From: Candidatus Caenarcanum bioreactoricola
GTDB lineage: Bacteria > Cyanobacteriota > Vampirovibrionia > Caenarcaniphilales > Caenarcanaceae
NCBI GenBank assembly: GCA_001899385.1
Contig: MOYB01000005.1
Coordinates: forward strand, 95,140 to 138,495
DNA: 43,356 nt
Direction of reading: 5' to 3'
Shown here piece after piece: positions 33,139 through 42,316 of the stretch. Position numbers and translations under genes: made by a program. Numbering within the stretch: position 1 is the stretch's first letter; every line of letters starts with the position of its first letter. A model generated the notes under the pieces. The model searched no databases. It saw only the letters and a program-made list of their open reading frames with translations, and had not been told where the DNA came from.

Positions 33139-35370
33139 TTAAGAAAAATTCAAAGGCATTATATCAACAAATAATCTTGATTTTATTTTTAATTTAATTT
33201 GTAAACTTTCAAGTATTTTAAAAAATTCTAAATCTGAACTTTTAAGAAGAATATGCCATCTATAAAAATTTTGAAGCTTTTTTATTGGGCAAGGTGCTGG
33301 TCCTAAAATTATTACTTCTTTATCTAAATTTTCTTTAATATAATCAAAAACCAAAGTAATTTCTTTTTGTGCAGAATCTTCATCTTCAGAAGATAATACT
33401 ATTTTAGCTAATTTTGAAAATGGAGGATAAAAATGTTTTTTTCTTTCTTTTATTTCATTTTTGTAAAATCCTAAATAATCATGTTTTGATGCAAGTTTTA
33501 TTATATTATTATCTGGGGCATATGTCTGAAAAATAACTTTGCCTTTTAGATCTGAACGTCCACTCCGTCCAGCTGCTTGAGTTAACAATTGAAAAGTTCT
33601 TTCCCCTGCACTATAATCTGGAATATACAAACCTGATTCTGCTTGTAATACTCCTACTAAAGTTACTCTTCTTAAGTCTATGCCTTTTGCTACAAGTTGT
33701 GTTCCTATAAGTATTTGCGCTTTAGATTGGGAAGAAGAGTCTGTTAATTTATCCCAAACTTCTTTCATTCCATAACGTCTAGAAGAAACATCTCTGTCTA
33801 ATCTTATTACTTCTGTATCTGCAAAATTTCTTTTAACTTCTTCTTCAAGTTTTTGAGTACCAAAACCACTGCCTTTTATTCTTTTACTTTTACACTCAGG
33901 ACAATATTCAGTTAATTCATAGATTTTTGCACAATGATGACAAATCATTATATTACCGTCTAAATGATAAATTAAAGCTACTGAACATTGCTCACAAAAA
34001 AAAGTAAAACCACAATCTCTACAAAATACATAATTTGAATAACCTCTTCTATTAAGTAAAAGTATTACTTGCTCTCTTCGATTAATACATCCCTGTATTT
34101 CTTTTCGTAGTTCTCGCGAAAATATTGAACGATTTCCTTCTTGAAGTTCCTGTCTCATATCTATTATTTTGACTAAAGGCAAAGGATTTTTATGAAATCG
34201 TTCTTCTAAAGTTAACAAAGAATTATTTTCTAATGCTTTATGATAATTTGCGACTGAAGGGGTAGCACTACCATAAACAAGCATTGCGGAATCAATTTGA
34301 CTTCTTTTTTCAGCAATAACTCTCGCATCATAAAATGGAGCTTTTGAACTTTTATAAGAAGAATCATGTTCTTCATCTATTATAATAAGTCCAAGATTAG
34401 GCAAAGGTGCAAAAATAGCAGATCTAGCACCTAATATAATAAGAGGTTGATCTTTTATACATTCTTCCCAAGAATTGATTCGTTCACTATCAGCTAAATT
34501 ACTATGCCAAAGAAGAATTTTTTCTTGAGGGAAATATTTTTTCATTCTTTCAAGAAGCTGAATACTAAGTGAAATTTCAGGTAAAAGAAAAATAACTTGT
34601 TTCCCTTGTTCAAGAACTTCTTCTATAAGTTTAAAATAAATTTCGGTTTTACCAGAGCCGGTAACACCTCTTATAAGAAATGTTGATTCTATTTTATTTA
34701 TATAAGCTTGTTTTAATTTTTCAAAGATTTCAGATTGTTTAGGAGAAAGATTTATAATTTGTTTAGGATTTGTTTCTATAGCTTTTATAGCTTCTTTTAA
34801 ACTTTTTCTTTTTTTCTTTTCAATAGAAATTTTCTCAATAATATTCTTGTTTTCAAGATTTTTAATAATTCGACTAAGGCTTTTAATCTTAGTTTTACTT
34901 TTTATAAAATTAAGACTTAAACTTTTAGAATGGGATTTTTTCAACAATTCAACAACTTGCATTTCTAAAGGAGAGAGTTTAGTTATTTCTTTGTTAATTA
35001 ATAACTTTATTTTTTCTTCATGCTTTTCAAGTAAGCCGGTAGGTAGTATACCTTTAAGACTAGTTAACAAATCAGAAATATAAAATTCTGAAACCCAAGA
35101 AAATAATTTAAGGAAATTTTCAGAAAACAAATTATTTCTAAGAATGCTTTTTATTTCTTTTAATTCATAGTCTAAAGCCTGAATTTCATCAGAGCTTATT
35201 TTATATATATCAATTACAAAGCCTCTACAAGGTTTTATGCCAAAATTTACACTAACAAGATTACCAATAAATACTTGTCCCAAGAGATTTTCTGCTATTT
35301 TATAATCAAATATTTGTTTGAAACTTTTATTTGAATTAGAATCTATGAGGACTTTAGCGATTAATGGCAT
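33139..35370 (-). CDS. priA: Primosomal replication protein N' (PriA helicase)
   Basis: 743 residues. N-terminal 3'-DNA-binding domain, then a superfamily 2 helicase: Walker A GVTGSGKTEIYF, DEEH box in LIIIDEEHDSSYK, TAT-like SATPS, and motif VI QAAGRSGR. Between helicase lobes lies the zinc region with paired cysteines (CRDCGF, CEQCSV, CHHCAK, CPECKS). PriA reloads the replisome at stalled forks. It lies in the ompH-to-leuS run, 17 bases downstream of the MNT gene. All family motifs look intact. Confidence 0.97.
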   Translation of the reverse strand: MPLIAKVLIDSNSNKSFKQIFDYKIAENLLGQVFIGNLVSVNFGIKPCRGFVIDIYKISSDEIQALDYELKEIKSILRNNLFSENFLKLFSWVSEFYISDLLTSLKGILPTGLLEKHEEKIKLLINKEITKLSPLEMQVVELLKKSHSKSLSLNFIKSKTKIKSLSRIIKNLENKNIIEKISIEKKKRKSLKEAIKAIETNPKQIINLSPKQSEIFEKLKQAYINKIESTFLIRGVTGSGKTEIYFKLIEEVLEQGKQVIFLLPEISLSIQLLERMKKYFPQEKILLWHSNLADSERINSWEECIKDQPLIILGARSAIFAPLPNLGLIIIDEEHDSSYKSSKAPFYDARVIAEKRSQIDSAMLVYGSATPSVANYHKALENNSLLTLEERFHKNPLPLVKIIDMRQELQEGNRSIFSRELRKEIQGCINRREQVILLLNRRGYSNYVFCRDCGFTFFCEQCSVALIYHLDGNIMICHHCAKIYELTEYCPECKSKRIKGSGFGTQKLEEEVKRNFADTEVIRLDRDVSSRRYGMKEVWDKLTDSSSQSKAQILIGTQLVAKGIDLRRVTLVGVLQAESGLYIPDYSAGERTFQLLTQAAGRSGRSDLKGKVIFQTYAPDNNIIKLASKHDYLGFYKNEIKERKKHFYPPFSKLAKIVLSSEDEDSAQKEITLVFDYIKENLDKEVIILGPAPCPIKKLQNFYRWHILLKSSDLEFFKILESLQIKLKIKSRLFVDIMPLNFS

Positions 35371-35387
35371 GAATTTTTAAATCTTAG

Positions 35388-35693
35388 CTAATATAAAATT
35401 TTATATTCTTTTAAAATTATTTGTTTAAAATCATCATTAATTACTGCCCAATCTATTATATCTACTTTATAAGGAATATTACTTTCTTCAAATGCATTTT
35501 TTAAATCTTGTAAAATTTTTTTATCAATTTTTTGTTTAGGATTATTTTTTTGTTGAACAACTAAATCTAAATCAGAAAATTTTTTTAGATTTCTTCCATG
35601 TACACGTGATCCAAAAGCCCAAACTTCATATAATAAAGCATATTTTTTTAAAATTTCTAAAACTATTTCAAGATATTTTTCTTCAATATACAT
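35388..35693 (-). CDS. MNT nucleotidyltransferase (HI0073-like), antitoxin partner
   Basis: 101 residues. AFGSRVHGRNLKKFSDLDLVV carries G28-S29 and metal ligands D41 and D43; D78 in KVDIID is the third. It pairs with the HEPN gene just upstream, overlapping it by one base (TAATG). In this class the small nucleotidyltransferase modifies or neutralises the HEPN partner. The pair lies between ftsX and priA. Toxin-antitoxin action is inferred from the family. Confidence 0.85.
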   Translation of the reverse strand: MYIEEKYLEIVLEILKKYALLYEVWAFGSRVHGRNLKKFSDLDLVVQQKNNPKQKIDKKILQDLKNAFEESNIPYKVDIIDWAVINDDFKQIILKEYKILY

Positions 35694-36118
35694 TATGAAT
35701 TTCTTTTTAGAAGAGCACTAAAGAAAAATTGAACTTCTTCCAAAAATTCTGGGATTATTTCATATACATCTTGTGCTTTATTTTCATCATAAATGTGTGA
35801 TGTTATATTTCGTTGTTCTCTAAAATTAAACCAAGCTTCCGGAGAATTAATTAAACCTCTCATAGCACCTAATCTTAATAAATCTTTAAATCCAAGTTGT
35901 TCAACAATTTCACTAGAGGCTTCTATTTGTTCTAATTGTCTTCTCAAAAATTTAATTGCTAATTCATAAGTGAATTCAAAACCCTGTATAGTAGCTGCAC
36001 GAAATTGAAAGAACAATTCATTGTTTTGTTTTGCAAGATCTGAACAAGCAAATTTCATACTTTTTTTAAGCTGTTTAATTGCTTTATCTAATGAACTTAT
36101 GTCTAATTTATTATTCAT
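35693..36118 (-). CDS. HEPN-domain protein (HI0074-like), toxin or substrate-binding partner
   Basis: 141 residues, all helical. FRAATIQGFEFTYELAIKFL and WFNFREQRNITSHIYDE mark the HI0074/TIGR01987 family; RNITSH (103-108) fits the RxxxxH HEPN RNase motif. Known members form a complex with the adjacent nucleotidyltransferase, and several HEPN-MNT pairs act as toxin-antitoxin modules. It begins 12 bases after ftsX on the same strand. Both genes of this pair look intact. Confidence 0.86.
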   Translation of the reverse strand: MNNKLDISSLDKAIKQLKKSMKFACSDLAKQNNELFFQFRAATIQGFEFTYELAIKFLRRQLEQIEASSEIVEQLGFKDLLRLGAMRGLINSPEAWFNFREQRNITSHIYDENKAQDVYEIIPEFLEEVQFFFSALLKRNS

Positions 36119-36130
36119 TAATTTAAAAGA

Positions 36131-37027
36131 TTAACTATTAAGTCTTATTTTTCTTTCTGTTACCCAATAACTTGAAAAACAACTAAAGACAACTCCTGTT
36201 AAAAATAAAAGACAAATGATTTGCCAAAAGATTGAAGATTTAGGCATTAAAAAAGAAAGAATATTAGCAGCATCTTTATTGTTTCTAATAAGTTGATAAA
36301 CCATGGAAAGTAATGCACAGCTCACTGCAGAAGAACATATACCATAAAATAAACCTTGTACAATAAAGGGTCCTTTTATATACCATTCTGTAACACCCAT
36401 GAAATTTAAAAGATCTAATTCCTGTTTTCTTGATCTAATCACAAGTTCTATAGTATTAAAATTTATAACAAAGGTTGCAATACCCAATAACATTGAAATT
36501 AAAATACCAAAGAATATTAAAATATTTTTTACTGACTGAAGTTTTCTAACTATTTCTGGTAAATGCTCAATTTCTTCAAGATCTTCGCCTACTATTTGTT
36601 TGATTTTATTTATAACAGGCATTATATTATTTGAATTATCAATATTTATTACTAAAGTATTTGGTAATTTATTGAAAGAATCATCAATTTGCATATCCAA
36701 ATGTTTTAAAAGTCTTTTCCAGTTTTGTTCTTTACTACTAACTCTTATTTGTCTAATTTCTTTTATTGAATTAATTCTCTGTATAATAGAATCCATATTT
36801 GAAGTATCTTTAATATGAACAGAAAACTCAGTTTTAGAACCAAGAGAATTAGCAATATTTTTAAAACTAACACTTATAGTTAACATTAAACCAAAGATTA
36901 TAAGTGCTGAAACTAAAATACTTATTATAACAAAATTTAGCCATCGACTATGAAGAAGTCCTAACCCTGCTTCTATAAAGATTCGAGTTAACATTCTAAA
37001 ACGACGCATATGAGTTGTTCTTATCAT
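36131..37027 (-). CDS. ftsX: Cell division protein FtsX
   Basis: 298 residues with four membrane helices: one at about 27-50 after a basic N-terminus (HMRRFRMLTRIF), then three in the C-terminal 130 residues, and a periplasmic domain between them. FTSX hallmarks include the region FNTIELVIRSRKQELDLLNF and MGVTEWYIKGPF in the second half. FtsX with FtsE activates peptidoglycan hydrolases at the septum. It follows ftsE by 9 bases. No Shine-Dalgarno is visible at ATG 37027; an internal ATG before RRFRMLTR is an alternative start. Confidence 0.92.
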   Translation of the reverse strand: MIRTTHMRRFRMLTRIFIEAGLGLLHSRWLNFVIISILVSALIIFGLMLTISVSFKNIANSLGSKTEFSVHIKDTSNMDSIIQRINSIKEIRQIRVSSKEQNWKRLLKHLDMQIDDSFNKLPNTLVINIDNSNNIMPVINKIKQIVGEDLEEIEHLPEIVRKLQSVKNILIFFGILISMLLGIATFVINFNTIELVIRSRKQELDLLNFMGVTEWYIKGPFIVQGLFYGICSSAVSCALLSMVYQLIRNNKDAANILSFLMPKSSIFWQIICLLFLTGVVFSCFSSYWVTERKIRLNS

Positions 37028-37036
37028 AATTATTTA

Positions 37037-37735
37037 TTAATTAGGGCTATAATTGCTACCAAACGTTGATAAATTACTAGGTTCAGTATCCATAGATATT
37101 TGACCATTAGTTAATTGTATTATTCTTTTCTTTAATTGATGAACACGAGGATCATGTGTTGCAATTACCATAGTCATTCCAAGTTTTTGATTTATTTCTT
37201 TAAAAAGTTGAAAAATTCTTAAAGAATTAACAGGATCAAGATTACCAGTAGGTTCATCAGCTAAAAGTATAGGAGGGTTAGTTACAATAGAACGAGCAAT
37301 TCCTATTCTTTGTTTTTCTCCGCCAGATAAATGATTTGGCATGTCATTAGCTTTATGTGAAAGTCCTACAACATTAAGTGAACCTTCTACTCTATATTTA
37401 ATTTCTCTTTCACTTGCTCCACTAGCTCTTAAAATATAAGCAATATTATCAAAAACATTGAGATAAGGAAGTAAGGGCACATCTTGAAATATTAAACCCA
37501 TTCTTCTTCTTAATTGAGAAGAATCCTGAAGTCTAGATATATCAACGCGCCCTATAAGAACTCTGCCAGAAGTAAAATTCTCTGCTTTATAAAGAATTTT
37601 CATAAGAGTGGACTTCCCTGCACCACTTTCCCCAATAAGAAAAACCATTTGTCCAATAGGAATATGTAAATTCAAATCCTTAAGAACAAATTCATTTTCA
37701 TTATATTTTTTATTTAATCTATAGAGTTCTATCAT
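37037..37735 (-). CDS. ftsE: Cell division ATP-binding protein FtsE
   Basis: 232-residue ABC ATPase: Walker A GESGAGKS, Q-loop FQDVPLLP, signature LSGGEKQRIGIARS, Walker B ILLADEPTGNLDP and H-loop ATHD. The start FELYRLNKKY-like strand and short length fit FtsE. It powers FtsX at the septum. The C-terminus extends about 15 residues past the core with a Ser/Asn-rich tail. It follows ompH by 11 bases. Confidence 0.94.
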   Translation of the reverse strand: MIELYRLNKKYNENEFVLKDLNLHIPIGQMVFLIGESGAGKSTLMKILYKAENFTSGRVLIGRVDISRLQDSSQLRRRMGLIFQDVPLLPYLNVFDNIAYILRASGASEREIKYRVEGSLNVVGLSHKANDMPNHLSGGEKQRIGIARSIVTNPPILLADEPTGNLDPVNSLRIFQLFKEINQKLGMTMVIATHDPRVHQLKKRIIQLTNGQISMDTEPSNLSTFGSNYSPN

Positions 37736-37746
37736 GTTTATCTTAT

Positions 37747-38208
37747 TTATTGAAGCTTAGAAAGTACAGAAGTAGTAATATCTTTACCACCAAAATAAAC
37801 AACTGTATTGCTTATAACAACAGATAAACCTTGTTCAGAAGCAACTTGTTTAATAGCAGTTTCAATTTTACCGTCTATATCTTTTCTTACACTTTCAACA
37901 ACAGAATCAAATCTTGCTTTTTCTGTTTCAAATTTAGTTTGAACTTCTTTTTGTTTCTTTAATTTATCAGCATCACTAAGACTTGTGTTTTGTAAAGCTT
38001 TAGTTAATTCATCTTTAAGTCCTTCAAAAGTCTTTTCTAATTCAGCTTTAAGATTCATTATTTGCTTTTGAGCAGCTTTAGCTTCTTTATAATCGTTCAT
38101 AATTTTATAGTTATCGATTATACCTATTTCCCCTGCTGCCTTAGAAGCTTGGTTGTTTATTGTAAGCAAAGAAAAACAAAGGATTAATGTAATTAAAATA
38201 CGTTTCAT
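37747..38208 (-). CDS. Periplasmic chaperone OmpH/Skp
   Basis: 153 residues. Signal peptide (MKRILITLILCFSLL to about residue 24, cut near SKAAGE). The mature part starts IGIIDNYKIMNDYKEAK, the OmpH-type first strand, continues as a long charged helical hairpin, and ends with a beta strand (LSVVISNTVVYFGGKDIT). Skp carries unfolded outer-membrane proteins across the periplasm, so its presence implies an outer membrane. It is the first gene of the ftsEX operon, with a good promoter upstream. Confidence 0.88.
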   Translation of the reverse strand: MKRILITLILCFSLLTINNQASKAAGEIGIIDNYKIMNDYKEAKAAQKQIMNLKAELEKTFEGLKDELTKALQNTSLSDADKLKKQKEVQTKFETEKARFDSVVESVRKDIDGKIETAIKQVASEQGLSVVISNTVVYFGGKDITTSVLSKLQ

Positions 38209-38239
38209 AATTTATAAGAATCAGAATTATTACATTGGT

Positions 38240-38268
38240 ATTTTAAGCTTTTAATTTGTTTTTTGCAA
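38240..38268 (-). promoter_or_regulatory. Promoter of the ompH-ftsEX operon
   Basis: On the minus strand TTGCAA (38263-38268), a 17-base spacer and TAAAAT (38240-38245) lie about 30 bases before the ompH start. Confidence 0.5.
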
Positions 38269-38286
38269 AAATTTATTTAGTAAGAT

Positions 38287-38315
38287 TTTACATTAGATTA
38301 AATCATATGTATAAT
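38287..38315 (+). promoter_or_regulatory. Strong promoter of the 38354 gene
   Basis: TTTACA (38287-38292), a 17-base spacer and a perfect TATAAT (38310-38315) lie 38 bases before ATG 38354. A Shine-Dalgarno AGGGGAA (38344-38350) follows. These signals support translation from that ATG. Confidence 0.7.
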
Positions 38316-38353
38316 TACATAATAATATATGTAAAAATTTTATAGGGGAAATT

Positions 38354-38702
38354 ATGGGGATAATGCATATTGGCGGGGGGTTCTCCTTTTACAAGAACTT
38401 TAAAGAGTAAGCTTAAGGTAAGAAGTGAAGCATTCAATGGAATATTATCTCATATAAATATTATAACTAGCTTTTTAAAAGCTGTTAATATAAGGTTTAC
38501 GCGTTTAAAAAGGCTTGAAAAAGATATAACAGAAAGTTTAAAAGAAAAAACGCTTTCTGAAAGCGAAATTCAAGCCTTAATTTTAAAATTAATGTTTATA
38601 AGAAAGGATAGTTTACCGGTGAATAAAAGAAAACAAACAAAAGAACCGACTCAAATTATTTTAGAATTAATAAATAAATTAAATAACGCTTTAAATATAT
38701 AA
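38354..38702 (+). pseudogene. Small basic helical protein gene, frame broken at a G6 tract
   Basis: The promoter and Shine-Dalgarno point to ATG 38354, which reads MGIMHIGGG and then stops after 18 codons because of the six-G run at 38375-38380. With one G fewer the frame runs on as GGSPFTRTLKSKLKVRSEAF for about 115 residues to 38702. The second frame alone could only start at TTG 38370. The product is basic and helical (RFTRLKRLEKDI, SEIQALILKL) with no recognised domain. Possibilities are slippage-controlled expression, a true frameshift, or a homopolymer sequencing error. Confidence 0.55.
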
Positions 38703-38725
38703 AATGCTATTAAAAGATTTTCTCC

Positions 38726-41700
38726 CTAATTATTTAATTCCTTTAATAAATCTTTTCTTTTTACTTTTTTAGTTGAAGTTTTTGGTAATTCTTCAAGTCT
38801 TATAATTATTTTCGTAGGTCTTTTATAAGTCGCTAAACTCTCTTCTGAAACTTTCTTTACTTCTTCTATTATAACTTTTTCAATTTCTTTTAAATCATTA
38901 TTTTTTTGACTTACAAGAAAATCTGAAGGTACTGCTACTAAACAAACTTCTTCTCCTTCTTTTTCTTTTTCAGCTATTCCTAATACACACATTTCTTTTA
39001 TTAAATTAATCTTTGCAAATGCTATTTCAACTTCTTCAGGATGAACTTTTTTTCCACCTGCTAATACAATAAGATTCTTAAGTCTTCCTGTTATATACAA
39101 ATAACCTTCTTTATCTAGCTTCCCAATGTCTCCTGTATGAAACCAATAATCATCTTCAAGAATTTCTTTTGTCAAATCTTCTCTATTATAATAACCTTTC
39201 ATTATATGCGGTCCTCTAACACATATTTCCCCTTCTTCTTGTAAAACATTTTCTTTTATAAGTTTTATCTGTACTCCTTTAAGAGGTTTACCAACTGAAC
39301 CTATAAGATTTTTTTTCTTTGTATTTGTTGAAATAATTGGACTTGTTTCTGTTAAACCATAACCTTGATAAACATTAATTCCTATTGTTTCAAAGAAATT
39401 TGCAATGTCTACTGATAAAGGCGAACCTCCTGAATAAAATGCTTTAAATTTACCTCCAAATCCATTGTGTATAAAGAAAAATAATATTCTTCGTAAAGAA
39501 ACTGGTAGTTTTTGTGAAAAATTAAAACATAATTCAAAGATTTGCTTTTGTATAGTACTAAGTGAATTAATTTTATTTTCTATACTGTTTTTAAGTACAT
39601 TTAAAAATAAAGGCACTGTTATCATATGTGTTATTTTCTTTTCTTGCATTATTGTTGTAATTTCTTTAGGAGATAGGCTTTTACTATAAAAAACACTTCC
39701 CCCTTTATGTAAAACAGCTAATAAACCACATGTTAATTCAAAAAGATGGTTTAATGGCAAGATAGAAAGAAGTCTTGCATTGTTTTCTACCATGTCTAAT
39801 TCTTCAGCAGCACGCACTTGAAAAATCAAATTGCCAAAGCTTGTCATTACTCCTTTAGGACTACCTGTTGTACCTGAAGTATAAATTATTAAAGCAGTAT
39901 CATCAAATCGTCTTTCTCTTCCTGTATAACTATTTTTTGCTTTTAATTTAAAAATTTCACCTTCATCAAGAATTATAATTTTTTCAAGTGAAGTTATTTG
40001 TTCTTGTAAATGCTTTGTTTTCTTTAATAAATCTTTTGAAACAAAAAGTATTCTAGGTTTACAATCAGAAAGTATAGATTCTAATTCTTTTTCAGTTAAT
40101 TTTATATCAAGAGGCACTGTTATAGCACCTGTTCTTATATTTGCAAACAATACAACAGACCATTCAGGACAAGACTCAGAAAAAATCGCAATTCTATCTT
40201 CTCTTTCTATACCTTGTTCTATTAACCAATCAGATAATTCTAAAGATTTTCGTGATAATTCTATATAAGTTAATTCTCTCCAACTATGATTTTTATCTTT
40301 TATAGCAAGAGCTACTTTATGACCATAGATATCTGATTTACTTTCCATAAGAGATAATACACTATTAGCATAAAGATCTTCTTTTTCATAATTTTCTTTT
40401 CTAGTCTGTGATGCTTTCATAAATTCAACTCTTTTTTGCAAATCTTTTAAAACATCATCTTCTTTTTGTTCTGCTTTATGTTGTATAGCTTCTCCAAATT
40501 GTATATAAAGCTTTCTAAGTTTAGGTAATTTTTTATTCCAAGCCCAAGCTTCATAACCTCCATGTATAGAAAATGGAATTATAGGAGCTTTTGCATTTTT
40601 ATGTATACGAATAACTCCTCTATGAAAACGATCAACACCGCCATCTTTTGAAAGCTTTCCTTCTGGGAATATACAAATCATTTCGCCTTTATTAGCACGT
40701 TCTACTGCTTTAGCAAGAGTTTCTTTACTATTACCTGGTGAAACCTTTAACATATTTGTTATTTCTAATACATTTTTTATAAAAAACCATTTAAAAATAT
40801 TTTCATGAGCCATAAAAGTAATAGGTCTTTTACATGCACCTGCAATAATAGGAATATCAAGCCAACCAGTATGATTTCCTGCTAATATACAACCTTTATT
40901 TGAATTTATATTATTTATATGTTCTATTCCATCGACTTGAACATTATATATAAATTTAAAAGTTTTACTTACAAAGAATCTTATTGCCTTATAAGCTAAA
41001 AATCTATTTTGAATAATAATTACTAAACTAAGTAAAAAAGAAAAAATACCTAGAATTTGAAAAATAGAAAAAGGAGAAAATCTTTTTACACAAAAGCCTG
41101 CAGAAAGAATACCTATAAGAAAAAATGCTGTTTGTACTGCTGATCTGAAACCAAAAATCTTACCTCTAAATCGATCCGGAATAGACTTTTGAAGGAAAGT
41201 GTCTAAAGAAACTAAAATCACGGAATTAGAAGCACCTAATATTATAAGCCAAATCCAAGCTTCAATCCAAGAATTTACTACAGGACTTGTAATTGTAACT
41301 AAAAATAAAGTTAAAAAAGAATAAATTAAAAGTTTTCTCATTTTAACAGTCTTTTTAAGGAACATAATAAAAGCTGCCCCTAAAATCATGCCTAGTCCTA
41401 ATATTGCAAGTACTTTTCCATAACCTTCAGAATTAAGTTTAAAATGATCAGTAGCAATTGCAGTTAAAGAAATATAAAAGAAAGAAGTTTGAACAGAAAG
41501 TCCTATTGCAAGATATATAGAATTTAAAACTTTTTTATGGGATCTTAAATAATTTACACAAAATTTAAAATCATTTAATGTGAAAATTTCAAATTTATTA
41601 TTTATTTCTCTTATACTTTCAGGAACACGCATTGAAAGTAGAAATACAGCAGAAAGAATATAAGTAAAAATATTTATTATAAAGCCTTTATCTACACCTA

Positions 41701-42217
41701 ATTTACTAACTATAAATCCACCTAAATAACTACCTATTAAAGTTGCAAACTGAGCAGTACCTGCCCCTAAAGCATTAGCATCTTTAAGTTGATTTGAGGA
41801 AACAAGATTAGGAACTATTGCAAGTTTTGCAGGATAAAAGAAAGCAGTACAAGTCCCAACTAAAAAAGCAAAAATATAAAGTAAATAAATAGAACTATTA
41901 ATTTTTAAAAGAAATAAAAAAATAATTAAAAAAATTGCTCTTAATATGTCTGTAATTATAAGAAGTTTTTTCCGAGAGAAAGAGTCTGAAAGCATACCAG
42001 CAACTTGTCCAAATAAAAAACCAGGTAATACACTAAAAAAAGTGATATTTGCCATTTCAGGAGCAGTTTGTGTCCCACTACCACTAAGTATGCCTAATAT
42101 AGCCATATGGCTCATTCTATCGCCGGTATAGGAGATTATTTGTGCAAACCATAGTTTTAGAAATTCAAAGTTCTGAAATATAGAAGAATTTTTTTCTTTT
42201 AAAGATTTTTTACTCAT
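38726..42217 (-). CDS. LplT-PlsC-acyl-ACP/CoA ligase fusion (Aas-type phospholipid recycling)
   Basis: 1163 residues in three parts. Residues 1-410 are an MFS transporter with about 12 helices, like LplT, the lysophospholipid flippase. Residues about 425-600 form a PlsC-type acyltransferase with NHTGWLD (448-454) and FPEGKLS (517-523). Residues about 625-1163 are an AMP-forming acyl ligase with YTSGTTGSPKGV (779-790), GYGLTETSP, YWFHTGDIG and TGRLKNLIVLAGGKKVHP. Together these would import lysophospholipid, activate a fatty acid and reacylate it at the inner membrane. In E. coli these functions are the separate genes lplT and aas. Diverges from the isocitrate dehydrogenase gene. Confidence 0.9.
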   Translation of the reverse strand: MSKKSLKEKNSSIFQNFEFLKLWFAQIISYTGDRMSHMAILGILSGSGTQTAPEMANITFFSVLPGFLFGQVAGMLSDSFSRKKLLIITDILRAIFLIIFLFLLKINSSIYLLYIFAFLVGTCTAFFYPAKLAIVPNLVSSNQLKDANALGAGTAQFATLIGSYLGGFIVSKLGVDKGFIINIFTYILSAVFLLSMRVPESIREINNKFEIFTLNDFKFCVNYLRSHKKVLNSIYLAIGLSVQTSFFYISLTAIATDHFKLNSEGYGKVLAILGLGMILGAAFIMFLKKTVKMRKLLIYSFLTLFLVTITSPVVNSWIEAWIWLIILGASNSVILVSLDTFLQKSIPDRFRGKIFGFRSAVQTAFFLIGILSAGFCVKRFSPFSIFQILGIFSFLLSLVIIIQNRFLAYKAIRFFVSKTFKFIYNVQVDGIEHINNINSNKGCILAGNHTGWLDIPIIAGACKRPITFMAHENIFKWFFIKNVLEITNMLKVSPGNSKETLAKAVERANKGEMICIFPEGKLSKDGGVDRFHRGVIRIHKNAKAPIIPFSIHGGYEAWAWNKKLPKLRKLYIQFGEAIQHKAEQKEDDVLKDLQKRVEFMKASQTRKENYEKEDLYANSVLSLMESKSDIYGHKVALAIKDKNHSWRELTYIELSRKSLELSDWLIEQGIEREDRIAIFSESCPEWSVVLFANIRTGAITVPLDIKLTEKELESILSDCKPRILFVSKDLLKKTKHLQEQITSLEKIIILDEGEIFKLKAKNSYTGRERRFDDTALIIYTSGTTGSPKGVMTSFGNLIFQVRAAEELDMVENNARLLSILPLNHLFELTCGLLAVLHKGGSVFYSKSLSPKEITTIMQEKKITHMITVPLFLNVLKNSIENKINSLSTIQKQIFELCFNFSQKLPVSLRRILFFFIHNGFGGKFKAFYSGGSPLSVDIANFFETIGINVYQGYGLTETSPIISTNTKKKNLIGSVGKPLKGVQIKLIKENVLQEEGEICVRGPHIMKGYYNREDLTKEILEDDYWFHTGDIGKLDKEGYLYITGRLKNLIVLAGGKKVHPEEVEIAFAKINLIKEMCVLGIAEKEKEGEEVCLVAVPSDFLVSQKNNDLKEIEKVIIEEVKKVSEESLATYKRPTKIIIRLEELPKTSTKKVKRKDLLKELNN

Positions 42218-42316
42218 GATTTATACTTTTTACAAAGATAAATTAAATTTTAAATTATTATAAAAGGTTTTTGTTTATTATATTAGAAAGCGATTAAAAC
42301 ATAAGAAAAAATTTTA

